64,000 bases of DNA from Pseudarthrobacter chlorophenolicus A6 (GTDB lineage: Bacteria > Actinomycetota > Actinomycetes > Actinomycetales > Micrococcaceae), in NCBI RefSeq assembly GCF_000022025.1, contig NC_011886.1, forward strand, positions 2,056,980-2,120,979. The letters run 5' to 3'. Both the position numbers and the translations under genes were made by a program. This document shows, piece by piece, positions 27,468 to 36,651 of this stretch (position 1 is the first letter of the stretch; every line of letters begins with the position of its first letter). The notes under the pieces are model-generated. The model saw nothing but the letters and a program-made list of their open reading frames with translations. It did no database searches and was not told where the DNA came from.

Positions 27468-29777
27468 ATGACGCCCGGCCCTGCCACAACAACAGCCTCC
27501 AACCACAGCCCGCCCGGAGGGCGCCGCGAACGGGCCAACCGCATCCGGCCCTTCCTGTCGAACCTGGGCGCGGATGTACCCGCCTCCCTGGTGGTGTTCC
27601 TCGTGGCGCTGCCGTTGTCCCTCGGGATCGCCGCTGCCTCCGGTGCGCCCATCATGGCCGGACTCATCGCCGCAGCCATCGGCGGCATCGTTGCCGGCAG
27701 CCTGGGCGGCGCTCCGCTGCAGGTCAGCGGGCCGGCCGCGGGCCTGACCGTGATTGTTGCCGGCCTGGTCCAGGAATTCGGCTGGCAGGCCACCTGTGCC
27801 ATCACGGCCGCAGCCGGCGTTGTGCAACTTCTGCTCGGCGTGAGCCGGGTGGGGAGGGCTGCGCTGGCGGTCTCGCCAGTGGTGGTCAAGGCGATGCTGG
27901 CCGGCATCGGCGTGACCATCATGGTCCAGCAGATCCACGTCCTGCTGGGCTCCGGCCCGGCAGGCTCCGCCATCGAAAACCTCGCCAACCTTCCGGCGGC
28001 CATCACCAACGTCGAGATCCATGCGGCACTGCTTGGACTCACCGTGGTGATCATCCTGGTGGCCTGGAAGCACCTGCCTGCCGCCGTACGGAAAATCCCC
28101 GGCCCGCTGGCTGCCGTTGCTGCCGTCACCGCGTTGTCGGTGCCGCTGGCGCCGGCCGTGGAGCGGATCTCCTTTTCGGGCTCCATCCTGGACGCCGTGG
28201 CCCTGCCTGCACTGCCCGAAGGAAACTGGCGCGCCATAGCCTTCGCTGTCCTGTCAATGGCGCTCATTGCCAGTATCGAATCGCTCCTGTCAGCCGTCGC
28301 CGTGGACAAGATGCACTCCGGTCCGCGGACCAACCTCAACAAGGAGCTGATGGGCCAGGGAACGGCCAACATCCTCTCCGGTGCCCTGGGCGGCCTGCCC
28401 GTCACGGGCGTCATTGTACGCAGCGCCACGAACGTGGAAGCCGGTGCCAAGTCACGGACTTCCGCCATCCTGCACGGCGTGTGGATCCTCATCTTCTCGG
28501 CGCTTTTCGCCGGCATCATCCAGCTCATTCCGCTGTCGGTGCTGGCGGGGCTGCTGCTGGTCATCGGGGCCAAGCTGATCAAGGTTGCGGACATCCGCAC
28601 CAGCCGGCGCACCGGTGACCTGCTGATCTACGTCGTGACCCTCTTCTGCGTCGTTTTCCTCAATCTCCTGGAGGGCGTGCTCATCGGCCTGGCGCTTGCC
28701 GCGGCCAGCGTGCTGTGGCGCGTCCTGCGCGCGGCGATCCGCGTACACGAGCCGGTCTCGCCGTCGTCGGCCTGGCGTGTCACCATCGCCGGATCGTGCA
28801 GCTTTTTCGCCCTGCCGCGCCTGAACCGCGTGCTGCACTCGGTGCCCGCAGGCAACAACGTGGTGATCGAACTCAATGCCGATTACGTGGACCACGCCTT
28901 CCGTGAATCACTGGTGGCCTGGCGTGACCAGTACCGTGCCGCAGGCGGCTCAGTCGAAGTTGAGGAACACGGGAACACCCTGTTCCAGGACGCTGAGCAC
29001 AGGGCACCCCAGCGGCAGGAAGCCCGCGAGCTTCCGCTGCCGCCGCGCAACTCCCGGACTGCGGACGGCGAAGATGCCTCCAGCCAGCTGGGCAGTGAAC
29101 GGACCCCGGCAGTCCTGGCGGGAATCAGCAAGTACCACCGCCGCTTCGCTGACCAGGTCCGTCCGCTGGTGGAGGACCTGGCGGAGCAGCAGCATCCGGA
29201 TACACTTTTCGTGGCGTGCGTCGATTCGAGGGTCAACCCCAACCTGATCACCAGTAGCGGCCCCGGCGACCTGCTGACCCTCCGCAACATCGGCAACGTG
29301 GTGTGCCATGACGGCCAGGACGCCTCCATTGACTCGGCGCTTTCGTTCGCGGTCAAGGGCCTCGAGGTAAACACCATCGTAGTGTGCGGGCACTCGAACT
29401 GCGGTGCCATGAAGGCCGTCATCGCCGATGCCGAAGGTGCGGGGAATCCGGGACTGGGCACCGGATTCGACGCCTGGCTGGAGCATGCCCGTCCCAGCTA
29501 CCTCGAGCTGATGGCGGACCACCCCGTGGCGCGGGCCGCTGCGGAGGCGGGCTACTGCCGCCTCGACCAGCTGGGCATGGTCAACGTGGCTGTCCAGCTC
29601 AGCAAGCTCGACAACCATCCGGTGGTTGGTCCTGCCATCGCCGCCGGGCAGGTCCAGGCCACCGGGCTTTTCTACGACATCGCCACTGCCCGGGTGGTCC
29701 TGGTGACGCCTCACGGCATCGAGTCCCTGGACCCGGCCCAAGCCCCGGTGCAGGCCACGGGCGCAGCAGCCCGCTGA
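27468..29777 (+). CDS. SulP-family anion transporter fused to beta-carbonic anhydrase
   Basis: A 769-residue fusion. The first about 430 residues are a SulP/SLC26 transporter with 10-12 membrane helices (ASLVVFLVALPLSLGIA, GGLPVTGVIVRSATNVEAGA), followed by a STAS-like stretch (VVIELNADYVDHAFRESLV). The C-terminal about 230 residues are a beta-carbonic anhydrase with zinc ligands in FVACVDSRVNP and VVCGHSNCGAMKAV. Such fusions, for example M. tuberculosis Rv3273, are thought to couple bicarbonate or sulfate transport to CO2/bicarbonate conversion. ATG at 27468 follows AAGGAAA; an open frame 22 codons further upstream is not used because it covers the promoter region. Confidence 0.95.
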   Translation: MTPGPATTTASNHSPPGGRRERANRIRPFLSNLGADVPASLVVFLVALPLSLGIAAASGAPIMAGLIAAAIGGIVAGSLGGAPLQVSGPAAGLTVIVAGLVQEFGWQATCAITAAAGVVQLLLGVSRVGRAALAVSPVVVKAMLAGIGVTIMVQQIHVLLGSGPAGSAIENLANLPAAITNVEIHAALLGLTVVIILVAWKHLPAAVRKIPGPLAAVAAVTALSVPLAPAVERISFSGSILDAVALPALPEGNWRAIAFAVLSMALIASIESLLSAVAVDKMHSGPRTNLNKELMGQGTANILSGALGGLPVTGVIVRSATNVEAGAKSRTSAILHGVWILIFSALFAGIIQLIPLSVLAGLLLVIGAKLIKVADIRTSRRTGDLLIYVVTLFCVVFLNLLEGVLIGLALAAASVLWRVLRAAIRVHEPVSPSSAWRVTIAGSCSFFALPRLNRVLHSVPAGNNVVIELNADYVDHAFRESLVAWRDQYRAAGGSVEVEEHGNTLFQDAEHRAPQRQEARELPLPPRNSRTADGEDASSQLGSERTPAVLAGISKYHRRFADQVRPLVEDLAEQQHPDTLFVACVDSRVNPNLITSSGPGDLLTLRNIGNVVCHDGQDASIDSALSFAVKGLEVNTIVVCGHSNCGAMKAVIADAEGAGNPGLGTGFDAWLEHARPSYLELMADHPVARAAAEAGYCRLDQLGMVNVAVQLSKLDNHPVVGPAIAAGQVQATGLFYDIATARVVLVTPHGIESLDPAQAPVQATGAAAR

Positions 29778-29803
29778 GCGCTGACGCCAGGACACCTTAA
29801 ACA

Positions 29804-29844
29804 CGAGGCCGCCCCGGTCTGGAACCGGGGCGGCCTCGCGTTTT
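29804..29844. terminator. Hairpin terminator between SulP-CA and ctaA (convergent)
   Basis: A perfect 15-base-pair stem, arms 29804-29818 and 29824-29838, loop CTGGA, then TTTT at 29841-29844. On the minus strand it is followed by a weaker T-rich stretch, so it may serve both genes. Confidence 0.88.
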
Positions 29845-29849
29845 CCGTG

Positions 29850-30794
29850 TTACTCCACCGGGCTGGACCGGGCGAGGTCCCAGGCGTTCGTGGCGGTGGC
29901 CATCAGCAGTGCGGCGCCCAGCATGTGGGCGCCCACCAGCAGGGCCGGGATGCCGTTGTAGTACTGGGTGAAACCGATGACCGCCTGCAGCACCGTGACC
30001 CCAAGCAGGCCGAACACGGCAGTCCGGAAGGGACCGGCAATACGGCGCATCAGCACCAGGACCAGCGCCACCAGGGAACCCGCTGTCACCAGGTAGGCAG
30101 GCACAGCGTGGATGTGCGAGAAAAGGTCCCAGTCCAGGCCGTTGCGGGGTGCATCCGCGTCACCGGCGTGCGGTCCTGCTCCGGTAACCACCACGCCCAG
30201 CATCACGGCCAGGGCAGCGAAAAGCGCGACGGCGGACGTCACCGGGCGCAGGGTCCCCGGCAGCGCACGCAGGGATACCGTCATGTAACGGCCGGTGCGG
30301 CCATAGGCCCTGTTGACCAGCAGGGTCGCGAACACCACCAGGGCCATGGACACCAGGAAGTGCAGGCCCACCACCCACGGGTTGAGGCCGGTGAGGACGG
30401 TGATCCCGCCAATGACGGCCTGGGCGGGGATGCTGGCCAGGAGGCCGAGCGCCAGGAGGAAGAGGTCGCGGCGTTCCTTGCGGAGGTTCCACAGGTACAC
30501 CAGCATGAGGGCAGCGACGGCGGCGAGGGCGAAGGTCAGGAGCCGGTTGCCGAACTCGATGAAGCCGTGGATGCCCATTTCCGCCGTGTTGACCAGCGAT
30601 GTGTCGGTGCAGCGCGGCCAGGTGGGGCAGCCCAGCCCCGACGCCGTCAGCCGCACGGCGCCACCGGTCACTACCAGCAGTGTCTGCCCGATCAGGGAGG
30701 CCACGGCCAGGCGGCGCACTCTGGCGTCCACTGTGCGGGGAAGCCGCGATGCCAGGCGGCCGGCGAACTGGGGGAGGCGCGAAGCCGTGCTCAC
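29850..30794 (-). CDS. ctaA: Heme A synthase
   Basis: A COX15/CtaA-family membrane enzyme that oxidises heme O to heme A; 314 residues, eight predicted helices. Family marks are GGAVRLTASGLGCPTWPRC, with the conserved Cys pair, and HGFIEFGNRLLT containing a heme-ligand His. The GTG at 30794 is chosen because it gives the family length and lies 7 bases after the stop of the ABC permease gene; an open frame extends 42 codons upstream but is the permease gene in another frame. It is probably co-transcribed with the two ABC genes. Confidence 0.94.
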   Translation of the reverse strand: MSTASRLPQFAGRLASRLPRTVDARVRRLAVASLIGQTLLVVTGGAVRLTASGLGCPTWPRCTDTSLVNTAEMGIHGFIEFGNRLLTFALAAVAALMLVYLWNLRKERRDLFLLALGLLASIPAQAVIGGITVLTGLNPWVVGLHFLVSMALVVFATLLVNRAYGRTGRYMTVSLRALPGTLRPVTSAVALFAALAVMLGVVVTGAGPHAGDADAPRNGLDWDLFSHIHAVPAYLVTAGSLVALVLVLMRRIAGPFRTAVFGLLGVTVLQAVIGFTQYYNGIPALLVGAHMLGAALLMATATNAWDLARSSPVE

Positions 30795-30801
30795 GAATAT
30801 C

Positions 30802-31611
30802 TCAATTCCACTTGAACCAACGGATGGCTGCTGCTCCGGCAATCGCCGTCCAGAGCACCAGGATGAGGGCGTCCCCGCCGTTGAGGGCGCCATGAAGGAA
30901 GGCGTCGCGGAGGGATTCACCCAGCGCGCCGGAGGGCAGGAAATGCACTATGGATTGTGCCAGGGCAGGAAGCCTGTCGGCCGGAATCACGATTCCGCCC
31001 ATGGCGCCCAGCAGGATCCACAGCAGGTTGGTTATGGCCAGCGTTGCTTCCGGCCGGACGGTACCGGCAACCAGCAGGCCCAGTGACGTGAACGCCGCCG
31101 CGCCCAGGACCAGCAGGACCAGGCCGGGCAGCCAGCCCGCAGCAACGGGCTGCCAGCCCAAGGCAAACGCCACTGCCGAGACCACCACGATCTGCAGGCA
31201 CAGCACTACCAGCACCGAGAGGACCTTGCCGGCAATCAATCCACCGCGGCCAAGGGGGGTGGTGGAGAGGAAACGGAGCACGCCATACCGGCGGTCGAAC
31301 CCTGTTGCGATCCCCTGGCCGGTGAAGGCCGTAGACATGGCGCACAGCGCAAGGATGCCCGGAACGGCCACGTTAACGCGGCTCGGCCCCAGTCCGTCAA
31401 GGAAGGGTGTGACCGTGAGGCCCACCAGGGCAAGTAACGGCAGCACCACGGCAAGGATCAGCTGTTCACCGTTCCGCAGCATGGTGACCGCCTCATACTT
31501 GCCCTGCAGCAGCACGCGCCGCAGCAGGGAAGCAGGCTGCTGGCGGACGCCGGCTGCTTGCGCCAAACCGTTTCCGGGAGCGCTGCCCGCGGCAGTACCG
31601 GTCCCGTTCAT
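30802..31611 (-). CDS. ABC-2 type transporter permease
   Basis: A 269-residue integral membrane protein with six hydrophobic segments in the ABC-2 layout (ILAVVLPLLALVGLTV, ILALCAMSTAFTGQGIATGF, LLAGTVRPEATLAIT region). It overlaps its ATPase gene by 4 bases and precedes ctaA by 7 bases. The same trio ctaA-permease-ATPase divergent from sufR is found in mycobacteria (Rv1456c-Rv1458c with Rv1460), so the link is ancient. The substrate is unknown; the neighbourhood suggests a role in heme or oxidase maturation, which is inference. Confidence 0.9.
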   Translation of the reverse strand: MNGTGTAAGSAPGNGLAQAAGVRQQPASLLRRVLLQGKYEAVTMLRNGEQLILAVVLPLLALVGLTVTPFLDGLGPSRVNVAVPGILALCAMSTAFTGQGIATGFDRRYGVLRFLSTTPLGRGGLIAGKVLSVLVVLCLQIVVVSAVAFALGWQPVAAGWLPGLVLLVLGAAAFTSLGLLVAGTVRPEATLAITNLLWILLGAMGGIVIPADRLPALAQSIVHFLPSGALGESLRDAFLHGALNGGDALILVLWTAIAGAAAIRWFKWN

Positions 31612-32576
31612 CGAATGTCCTTTCCAGAGATGTCCAGGAAGACGTCTTCAAGGCTACGCGCCTGCAGGCTCATCGCGGCCGGCATGATGCCCTTCGCTTC
31701 CCACCAGGCAGCCAGCGCCGCAAGGTGTCCCGGAGTGAGTGCGCCGGTCACTGAATAGCTGCCCACGCGGGTCTCGGCGACAGCGATGGGGGCGGGGAGC
31801 ACGGCGGAAAGGTCCAGGCCGGGCTGCGCTTCGAACACCAGCGTCCGGACGTGCTCGGAGCCGCTGTCCACGGCGGGTTCGCGCTGCAGGAGCTGCTGCA
31901 CTGTTCCCTCGGCAACATTGCGGCCGCCGTCAATGATGTAGACGTAATCGGCCAGGCGCTGCGCATCGTCCATCAGGTGGGTGGTGAGGATGATGCCCAT
32001 CCCGCTGCTGCGGAGCTCGGTAATCAGGTCGAAGACGAGGGCGCGGGACTGCGGGTCCAGGCCGGCGCTCGGTTCGTCGAGGAACAGGACCTCGGGCCTG
32101 CCCACCAGTGCCGCCGCGAGGGCAAGCCGCTGCTTCTGTCCGCCGGACAGCCTCCGCACGCCGGTACGGCTGAAGGTATCGATGCCCAGCCGCTCCACCA
32201 GGTCCTCCACGGGCCAGGGGTTTGCATACAGGCCGGCGACGTGCCGCAGCAGCGGCACAGGCTTGGCCGACGGCGGGAGCCCACCGTCCTGGAGCATCAC
32301 ACCGACGCGGGAGCGCAGGTCCGCCCCGGCGGAAGCCGGATCCTCGCCGAGGAGGCTGATGGTTCCGCCGCTGCGCCGTTGGAGGCCTTGCGCGCACTCA
32401 AGCGTGGTGGTCTTTCCGGCGCCGTTGGGTCCCAGCAGGGCCGTCACCTCGCCGCGTCCGGCGATCAGCGAGACATCGCTGACCACCCTCAGCATCTTTC
32501 CGTCCAGGCTGGCCAGCGGGCCGACGTCCTTAACGAGTCCATTGATGGACAGGACGGGGGATTGGGGGGATCGCAC
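31608..32576 (-). CDS. ABC transporter ATP-binding protein
   Basis: A 322-residue ATPase for the ABC-2 permease encoded next to it. Walker A LGPNGAGKTTT, signature LSGGQKQRLALA, Walker B VLFLDEPSAGLD and switch loop LTTHLMDDA are all intact. A C-terminal extension of about 80 residues follows the ATPase core. First gene of the ATPase-permease-ctaA operon and divergent from sufR across a 117-base region, so it may share control by SufR. Confidence 0.93.
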   Translation of the reverse strand: MRSPQSPVLSINGLVKDVGPLASLDGKMLRVVSDVSLIAGRGEVTALLGPNGAGKTTTLECAQGLQRRSGGTISLLGEDPASAGADLRSRVGVMLQDGGLPPSAKPVPLLRHVAGLYANPWPVEDLVERLGIDTFSRTGVRRLSGGQKQRLALAAALVGRPEVLFLDEPSAGLDPQSRALVFDLITELRSSGMGIILTTHLMDDAQRLADYVYIIDGGRNVAEGTVQQLLQREPAVDSGSEHVRTLVFEAQPGLDLSAVLPAPIAVAETRVGSYSVTGALTPGHLAALAAWWEAKGIMPAAMSLQARSLEDVFLDISGKDIR

Positions 32577-32668
32577 CCCAGTATTCTACGGGATGTAGTA
32601 CTTGCCGGGGCCCGCCGGGCCGTTGGGGGAAAGGTCAGCCTGCCCTTACTGGAGCCCGGGACTAAATT

Positions 32669-32686
32669 ACGACATGATTGTGTTGT
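32669..32686 (+). promoter_or_regulatory. Candidate SufR operator in the sufR/ABC intergenic region
   Basis: ACGACA-N6-TGTTGT forms an 18-base imperfect dyad (5 of 6 pairs) immediately before the sufR start. It resembles the CAAC/GTTG-type inverted repeats bound by cyanobacterial SufR. It lies where it could block the sufR promoter and so give autorepression. The assignment rests on position and resemblance. Confidence 0.4.
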
Positions 32687-32693
32687 GTATTCC

Positions 32694-33527
32694 GTGAGCA
32701 ATGCTACTGCTGTGCCTATCGCCGGGCACGGGGCCCCGCAGGCCCAGGAGGGGCGCGTCCAGACCGTGCCCGGTCCCGTGGCTGACGCCGACGAGCGCAC
32801 CCGCGACCGCGTGCTCTCCGCCGTCCTGGAACACGGACCGGTCAGCGCGGCCGAACTTGGCGACATGCTGGGATTCACTCCGGCAGCAGTCCGCCGGCAC
32901 CTCGACCATTTATCCCGTGCCGGCATCATCGAAGTCAAGAGGGTGGCCAGGGCCGGAGCGGGCGCCGGACGCCCCGCACGCCGCTACGTCCTCAGCTCCG
33001 AAGGCCAGTCAAGCCTGGGCAACGACTACCTGGACATCGCCGCGCTGGCGCTCCAGCAGCTCCAGAAGGCTGCCGGACCGGACGCCGTCCGTGCCTTCGC
33101 CGTCGAGCGCTTCGCTGACATGGAACGCCGCTACGCGCCCGAAATCGACAAGGCCGGCCCGGACATCGCTGACCGGGCCAGGGCTCTTGCCGAAGCGCTC
33201 AGCCGGGACAACTTCGTTGCGTCCGCAGCCTCCATCGAGGCCAAAGCGCCACTGCCGGCCGCGCTGTCCAGCGTCCAGCTGTGCCAGGGCCACTGCCCCA
33301 TCCAGCAACTCGCCGCCCGCTTCCCGGTGTTCTGCGACGTGGAAACCGAAGTGTTTTCACGGCTGGTGGGCGTCGATGTGCGCCGCCTGTCCACACTGGC
33401 CCGCGGCGGGCACGTCTGCACCACCCACATACCCACAGGCAGGCTGTCTGCGCCCGGGCCCACAAGGCCTTCCGCAGCCCCCGCCAGCCTGAACGAAGTA
33501 ACAAACCATCAGCAAGAAAGGCCGTGA
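32694..33527 (+). CDS. sufR: SufR-type iron-sulfur regulator of the suf operon
   Basis: A 277-residue repressor. N-terminal winged helix ([38 protein letters not shown]) and four C-terminal cysteines in LCQGHC, PVFCDV and GHVCTTH that would hold a [4Fe-4S] cluster. Holo-SufR represses the suf operon when clusters are sufficient. The GTG at 32694 is used, with GTG 32685 as an alternative; the frame is open much further upstream only because it reads antisense to the ABC gene. The stop overlaps the sufB ATG (TGATG). Confidence 0.94.
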   Translation: MSNATAVPIAGHGAPQAQEGRVQTVPGPVADADERTRDRVLSAVLEHGPVSAAELGDMLGFTPAAVRRHLDHLSRAGIIEVKRVARAGAGAGRPARRYVLSSEGQSSLGNDYLDIAALALQQLQKAAGPDAVRAFAVERFADMERRYAPEIDKAGPDIADRARALAEALSRDNFVASAASIEAKAPLPAALSSVQLCQGHCPIQQLAARFPVFCDVETEVFSRLVGVDVRRLSTLARGGHVCTTHIPTGRLSAPGPTRPSAAPASLNEVTNHQQERP

Positions 33528-34990
33528 TGACGGACCAACTATCAGAGAAAGCAGTAGCCGAAAACACTGTGATCTCGGAGATTCTGGAAAAGAATCCCGA
33601 GCTCCACGGCATCGGCAACTACGAGTACGGCTGGGCTGACAAGAACGATGTCGGCGCCAACGCACGCCGTGGACTCGACGAAGAGGTAGTCCGCGACATC
33701 TCGGCTAAGAAGAGCGAGCCCGAGTGGATGCTGGACCTTCGCCTCAAGGGGCTGAAGTACTTCGACCGCAAGCCCATGCCCACCTGGGGTGCAGACCTCT
33801 CCGGCATCGACTTCGACAACATCAAGTACTTTGTGCGCTCCACGGAGAAGCAGGCCACCAGCTGGGAGGAACTGCCCGAGGACATCAAGAACACGTACGA
33901 CAAGCTCGGCATCCCTGAAGCTGAAAAGCAGCGCCTGGTTTCCGGTGTCGCCGCCCAGTACGAGTCCGAGGTTGTCTACCACCAGCTGCGTGAGGACCTT
34001 GAGAAGCAGGGCGTCATCTTCCTGGACACCGACACGGCGCTGAAGGAACACCCGGAAATCTTCCAGGAGTACTTCGGCACCATCATCCCGGTGGGCGACA
34101 ACAAGTTCGCGTCGCTCAATACGGCAGTCTGGTCCGGCGGCTCCTTCGTCTATGTCCCCAAGGGCGTCCACGTGGACATCCCGCTGCAGGCCTACTTCCG
34201 CATCAACACCGAGAACATGGGCCAGTTCGAGCGGACCCTGATCATCGCCGACGAGGACTCCTACGTCCACTACATCGAAGGCTGCACGGCGCCGATCTAC
34301 ACCTCGGACTCCCTGCACTCCGCTGTTGTGGAAATCGTGGTCAAGAAGGGCGCCCGCGTCCGCTACACCACCATCCAGAACTGGTCCAACAACGTGTACA
34401 ACCTGGTGACCAAGCGCGCCGTCTGCGAAGCTGGCGGCACCATGGAATGGGTGGACGGCAACATCGGCTCCAAGGTGACCATGAAGTACCCGGCCGTGTA
34501 CCTGGTGGGTGAGCACGCCAAGGGTGAAACCCTGTCCATCGCGTTTGCCGGTGAAGGCCAGCACCAGGACACAGGCTCGAAGATGGTCCACATCGCGCCC
34601 AACACCAAGAGCTCCATCATCTCCAAGTCGGTGGCCCGCGGCGGTGGCCGTGCAGCCTACCGCGGCCTGGTCCAGGTCCGCGAAGGCGCCAAGCACTCCG
34701 CCAACACCGTGCGCTGTGACGCCCTGCTGGTGGACACCATTTCGCGGTCTGACACCTACCCCTACATCGACATCCGCGAGGACGATGTACAGCTGGGACA
34801 CGAGGCCACTGTTTCGCGCGTCAGCGAGGAGCAGCTGTTCTACCTCATGTCCCGCGGCATGCCTGAGGACGAGGCCATGGCCATGATCGTGCGCGGCTTT
34901 ATCGAGCCGATCGCGCGTGAGCTGCCCATGGAATACGCCCTTGAGCTGAACCGCCTCATCGAACTCCAGATGGAAGGATCCGTCGGTTAA
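33527..34990 (+). CDS. sufB: Fe-S cluster scaffold subunit SufB
   Basis: The main scaffold subunit of the SufBC2D complex, which builds iron-sulfur clusters in the cytoplasm; 487 residues. Strongly conserved segments include [45 protein letters not shown] and [12 protein letters not shown], whose Cys corresponds to the sulfur-accepting Cys405 of E. coli SufB. Starts one base inside the sufR stop, after AGAAAGG, and is coupled to sufD by TAATG. Confidence 0.98.
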   Translation: MTDQLSEKAVAENTVISEILEKNPELHGIGNYEYGWADKNDVGANARRGLDEEVVRDISAKKSEPEWMLDLRLKGLKYFDRKPMPTWGADLSGIDFDNIKYFVRSTEKQATSWEELPEDIKNTYDKLGIPEAEKQRLVSGVAAQYESEVVYHQLREDLEKQGVIFLDTDTALKEHPEIFQEYFGTIIPVGDNKFASLNTAVWSGGSFVYVPKGVHVDIPLQAYFRINTENMGQFERTLIIADEDSYVHYIEGCTAPIYTSDSLHSAVVEIVVKKGARVRYTTIQNWSNNVYNLVTKRAVCEAGGTMEWVDGNIGSKVTMKYPAVYLVGEHAKGETLSIAFAGEGQHQDTGSKMVHIAPNTKSSIISKSVARGGGRAAYRGLVQVREGAKHSANTVRCDALLVDTISRSDTYPYIDIREDDVQLGHEATVSRVSEEQLFYLMSRGMPEDEAMAMIVRGFIEPIARELPMEYALELNRLIELQMEGSVG

Positions 34991-36231
34991 TGACTGCCGA
35001 AGCTACTACCGAAAAGGCCCGCATCGGCGCGCCGTCAATCGCCGGTTTCACTGAGGAAGGCGAACACCTGGTCGCCTCCAAGGTGGACCGCCACCACAGC
35101 CACGGCACGCAGGTCATGGCCTCCCGCGCGGAGCGCATCACCAGCCACGACGTTGCTGACTTCGCCCTGCCCAACGGCCGCGAAGAGGAATGGCGCTTCA
35201 CCCCGGTCCGTGAGCTGTCCAACCTGCTCTCGGACACGCCCTCGGACGCCGGCGCACTCGGCGTCACCGTTGAAGGCCCGGAGTCCTTCGTCCAGGGTGC
35301 ACTCCGCGCCGGCGAGGCCCCCCGCGGTGCCACGCTGGTCCCCGCGGACCGTGCCGCCGTCGTCGCTTCCGCGAACGTGGAGGAGGCCCAGCTCATCCGC
35401 ATCCCCGCGGACGCCGAACTGGACCAGCCCATCCGCGTCGTCATGACCGGCAACGGCGCAGGCCGCCGCACCAACACGCACCACGTCATTGAGGCCGGCG
35501 CGAACAGCCGCGCCGTGGTGATCCTGGAACACGACGGTTCCGCCGACCACAACGGCAACGTGGAGGTCTTCGTCCGCGAAGGCGCCAAGCTGACCGTGGT
35601 CTCTGTCCAGCTCTGGGAAGACGACGCACGCCACCTGGCCCAGCACGACGCCGAGGTTTCCAAGGACGCCATGTACAAGCACATCGCGGTGACCCTTGGC
35701 GGCAAGATTGTCCGGCTGAACTCCAACGTCCGGTTCGCCGGCGAGGGCGCCGATGCCGAACTCCTCGGCCTCTACTTCGCCGACGCGGGACAGCACCTGG
35801 AGCACCGTTCGTTCGTTGACCACAACCTGGCCAACTGCAAGTCGAACGTCCTCTACAAGGGCGCACTGCAGGGCAAGGGTGCGCACACCGTCTGGGTGGG
35901 CGACGTCCTCATCCAGAAGCAGGCCGAAGGCACCGACTCCTACGAGAAGAACCAGAACCTGGTCCTGACCGACGGCTGCCGCGCGGACTCCGTGCCCAAC
36001 CTCGAAATCGAGACCGGCCTGATCGAGGGTGCCGGCCACGCCAGCTCCACCGGCCGTTTCGACGACGAGCACCTGTTCTACCTGATGGCCCGCGGCATCC
36101 CCGAGGATGTTGCCCGCCGCCTGGTGGTCCGCGGCTTCCTGAACGAAATCATCCAGCAGATCAAGGTCCCGGCACTCGAAGAGCGCCTGACCGAGGCTGT
36201 GGAACGCGAACTCGCGGCAACGGAAAACTAG
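34990..36231 (+). CDS. sufD: Fe-S cluster assembly protein SufD
   Basis: Partner subunit of SufB in the SufBC2D scaffold; 413 residues with the same right-handed beta-helix core (VLYKGALQGKGAHTVWVGDV, FDDEHLFYLMARGIPEDVAR). It is coupled to sufB by a one-base overlap. Followed after 21 bases by the small Rieske ferredoxin. Identity is secure from the C-terminal SufBD domain and the operon position. Confidence 0.97.
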   Translation: MTAEATTEKARIGAPSIAGFTEEGEHLVASKVDRHHSHGTQVMASRAERITSHDVADFALPNGREEEWRFTPVRELSNLLSDTPSDAGALGVTVEGPESFVQGALRAGEAPRGATLVPADRAAVVASANVEEAQLIRIPADAELDQPIRVVMTGNGAGRRTNTHHVIEAGANSRAVVILEHDGSADHNGNVEVFVREGAKLTVVSVQLWEDDARHLAQHDAEVSKDAMYKHIAVTLGGKIVRLNSNVRFAGEGADAELLGLYFADAGQHLEHRSFVDHNLANCKSNVLYKGALQGKGAHTVWVGDVLIQKQAEGTDSYEKNQNLVLTDGCRADSVPNLEIETGLIEGAGHASSTGRFDDEHLFYLMARGIPEDVARRLVVRGFLNEIIQQIKVPALEERLTEAVERELAATEN

Positions 36232-36252
36232 ACGACAGGCAGGCAGGAACGC

Positions 36253-36609
36253 ATGAGTGGTAAGCCCAAGGGCGAGCTGGTGTGCAGCGCCAACGACATC
36301 AAGGTCAAGCAGGCGCTGCGCATCCTGATCGACGACTACCCCGTGGCCGTGGTCAGGGATTCGATGGGTGACATCCACGCCATCGGCGACACCTGCTCGC
36401 ACGCTGACATTTCGCTGTCCGAAGGCGACGTGGAAGGCTGCGCGATCGAATGCTGGGGCCACGGCTCGCAGTTCGACCTGCGCAGTGGGCAGCCACTCCA
36501 GCTTCCCGCCTACGACCCCGTTCCGGTGTTCGCCATCGAGCTCGACGGCGACGACGTCTACGTGGATGTCACCAACGTTTTGAACGGCGCGGCAGTAAAC
36601 AACTACTGA
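36253..36609 (+). CDS. Rieske-type [2Fe-2S] ferredoxin in the suf operon
   Basis: A 118-residue soluble Rieske protein. Cluster ligands are Cys and His in DTCSHADISL and Cys and His in ECWGHGSQFDL, the two Rieske boxes. It resembles the small ferredoxin components of aromatic dioxygenases, and automated annotation often names it so. Its place between sufD and sufC is shared with other actinobacteria such as Streptomyces and points to electron delivery during cluster assembly; this role is inferred. ATG follows GGCAGGAAC. Confidence 0.93.
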   Translation: MSGKPKGELVCSANDIKVKQALRILIDDYPVAVVRDSMGDIHAIGDTCSHADISLSEGDVEGCAIECWGHGSQFDLRSGQPLQLPAYDPVPVFAIELDGDDVYVDVTNVLNGAAVNNY

Positions 36610-36651
36610 GCGCCCCGCAGCACAGACTTACGAACGAACAGAAAGAAGAGC

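Noticed and set aside
31851..32693. Long N-terminal extension of SufR
   Set aside because: It is antisense to the ABC ATPase gene; the winged-helix domain begins after the GTG at 32694.
33542..34801. 419-codon open frame on the minus strand
   Set aside because: Antisense shadow of sufB; no motif and no ribosome site.
35035..36462. 475-codon open frame on the minus strand
   Set aside because: Antisense to sufD and the Rieske gene, Val/Asp/Gly-rich shadow translation with no motif.
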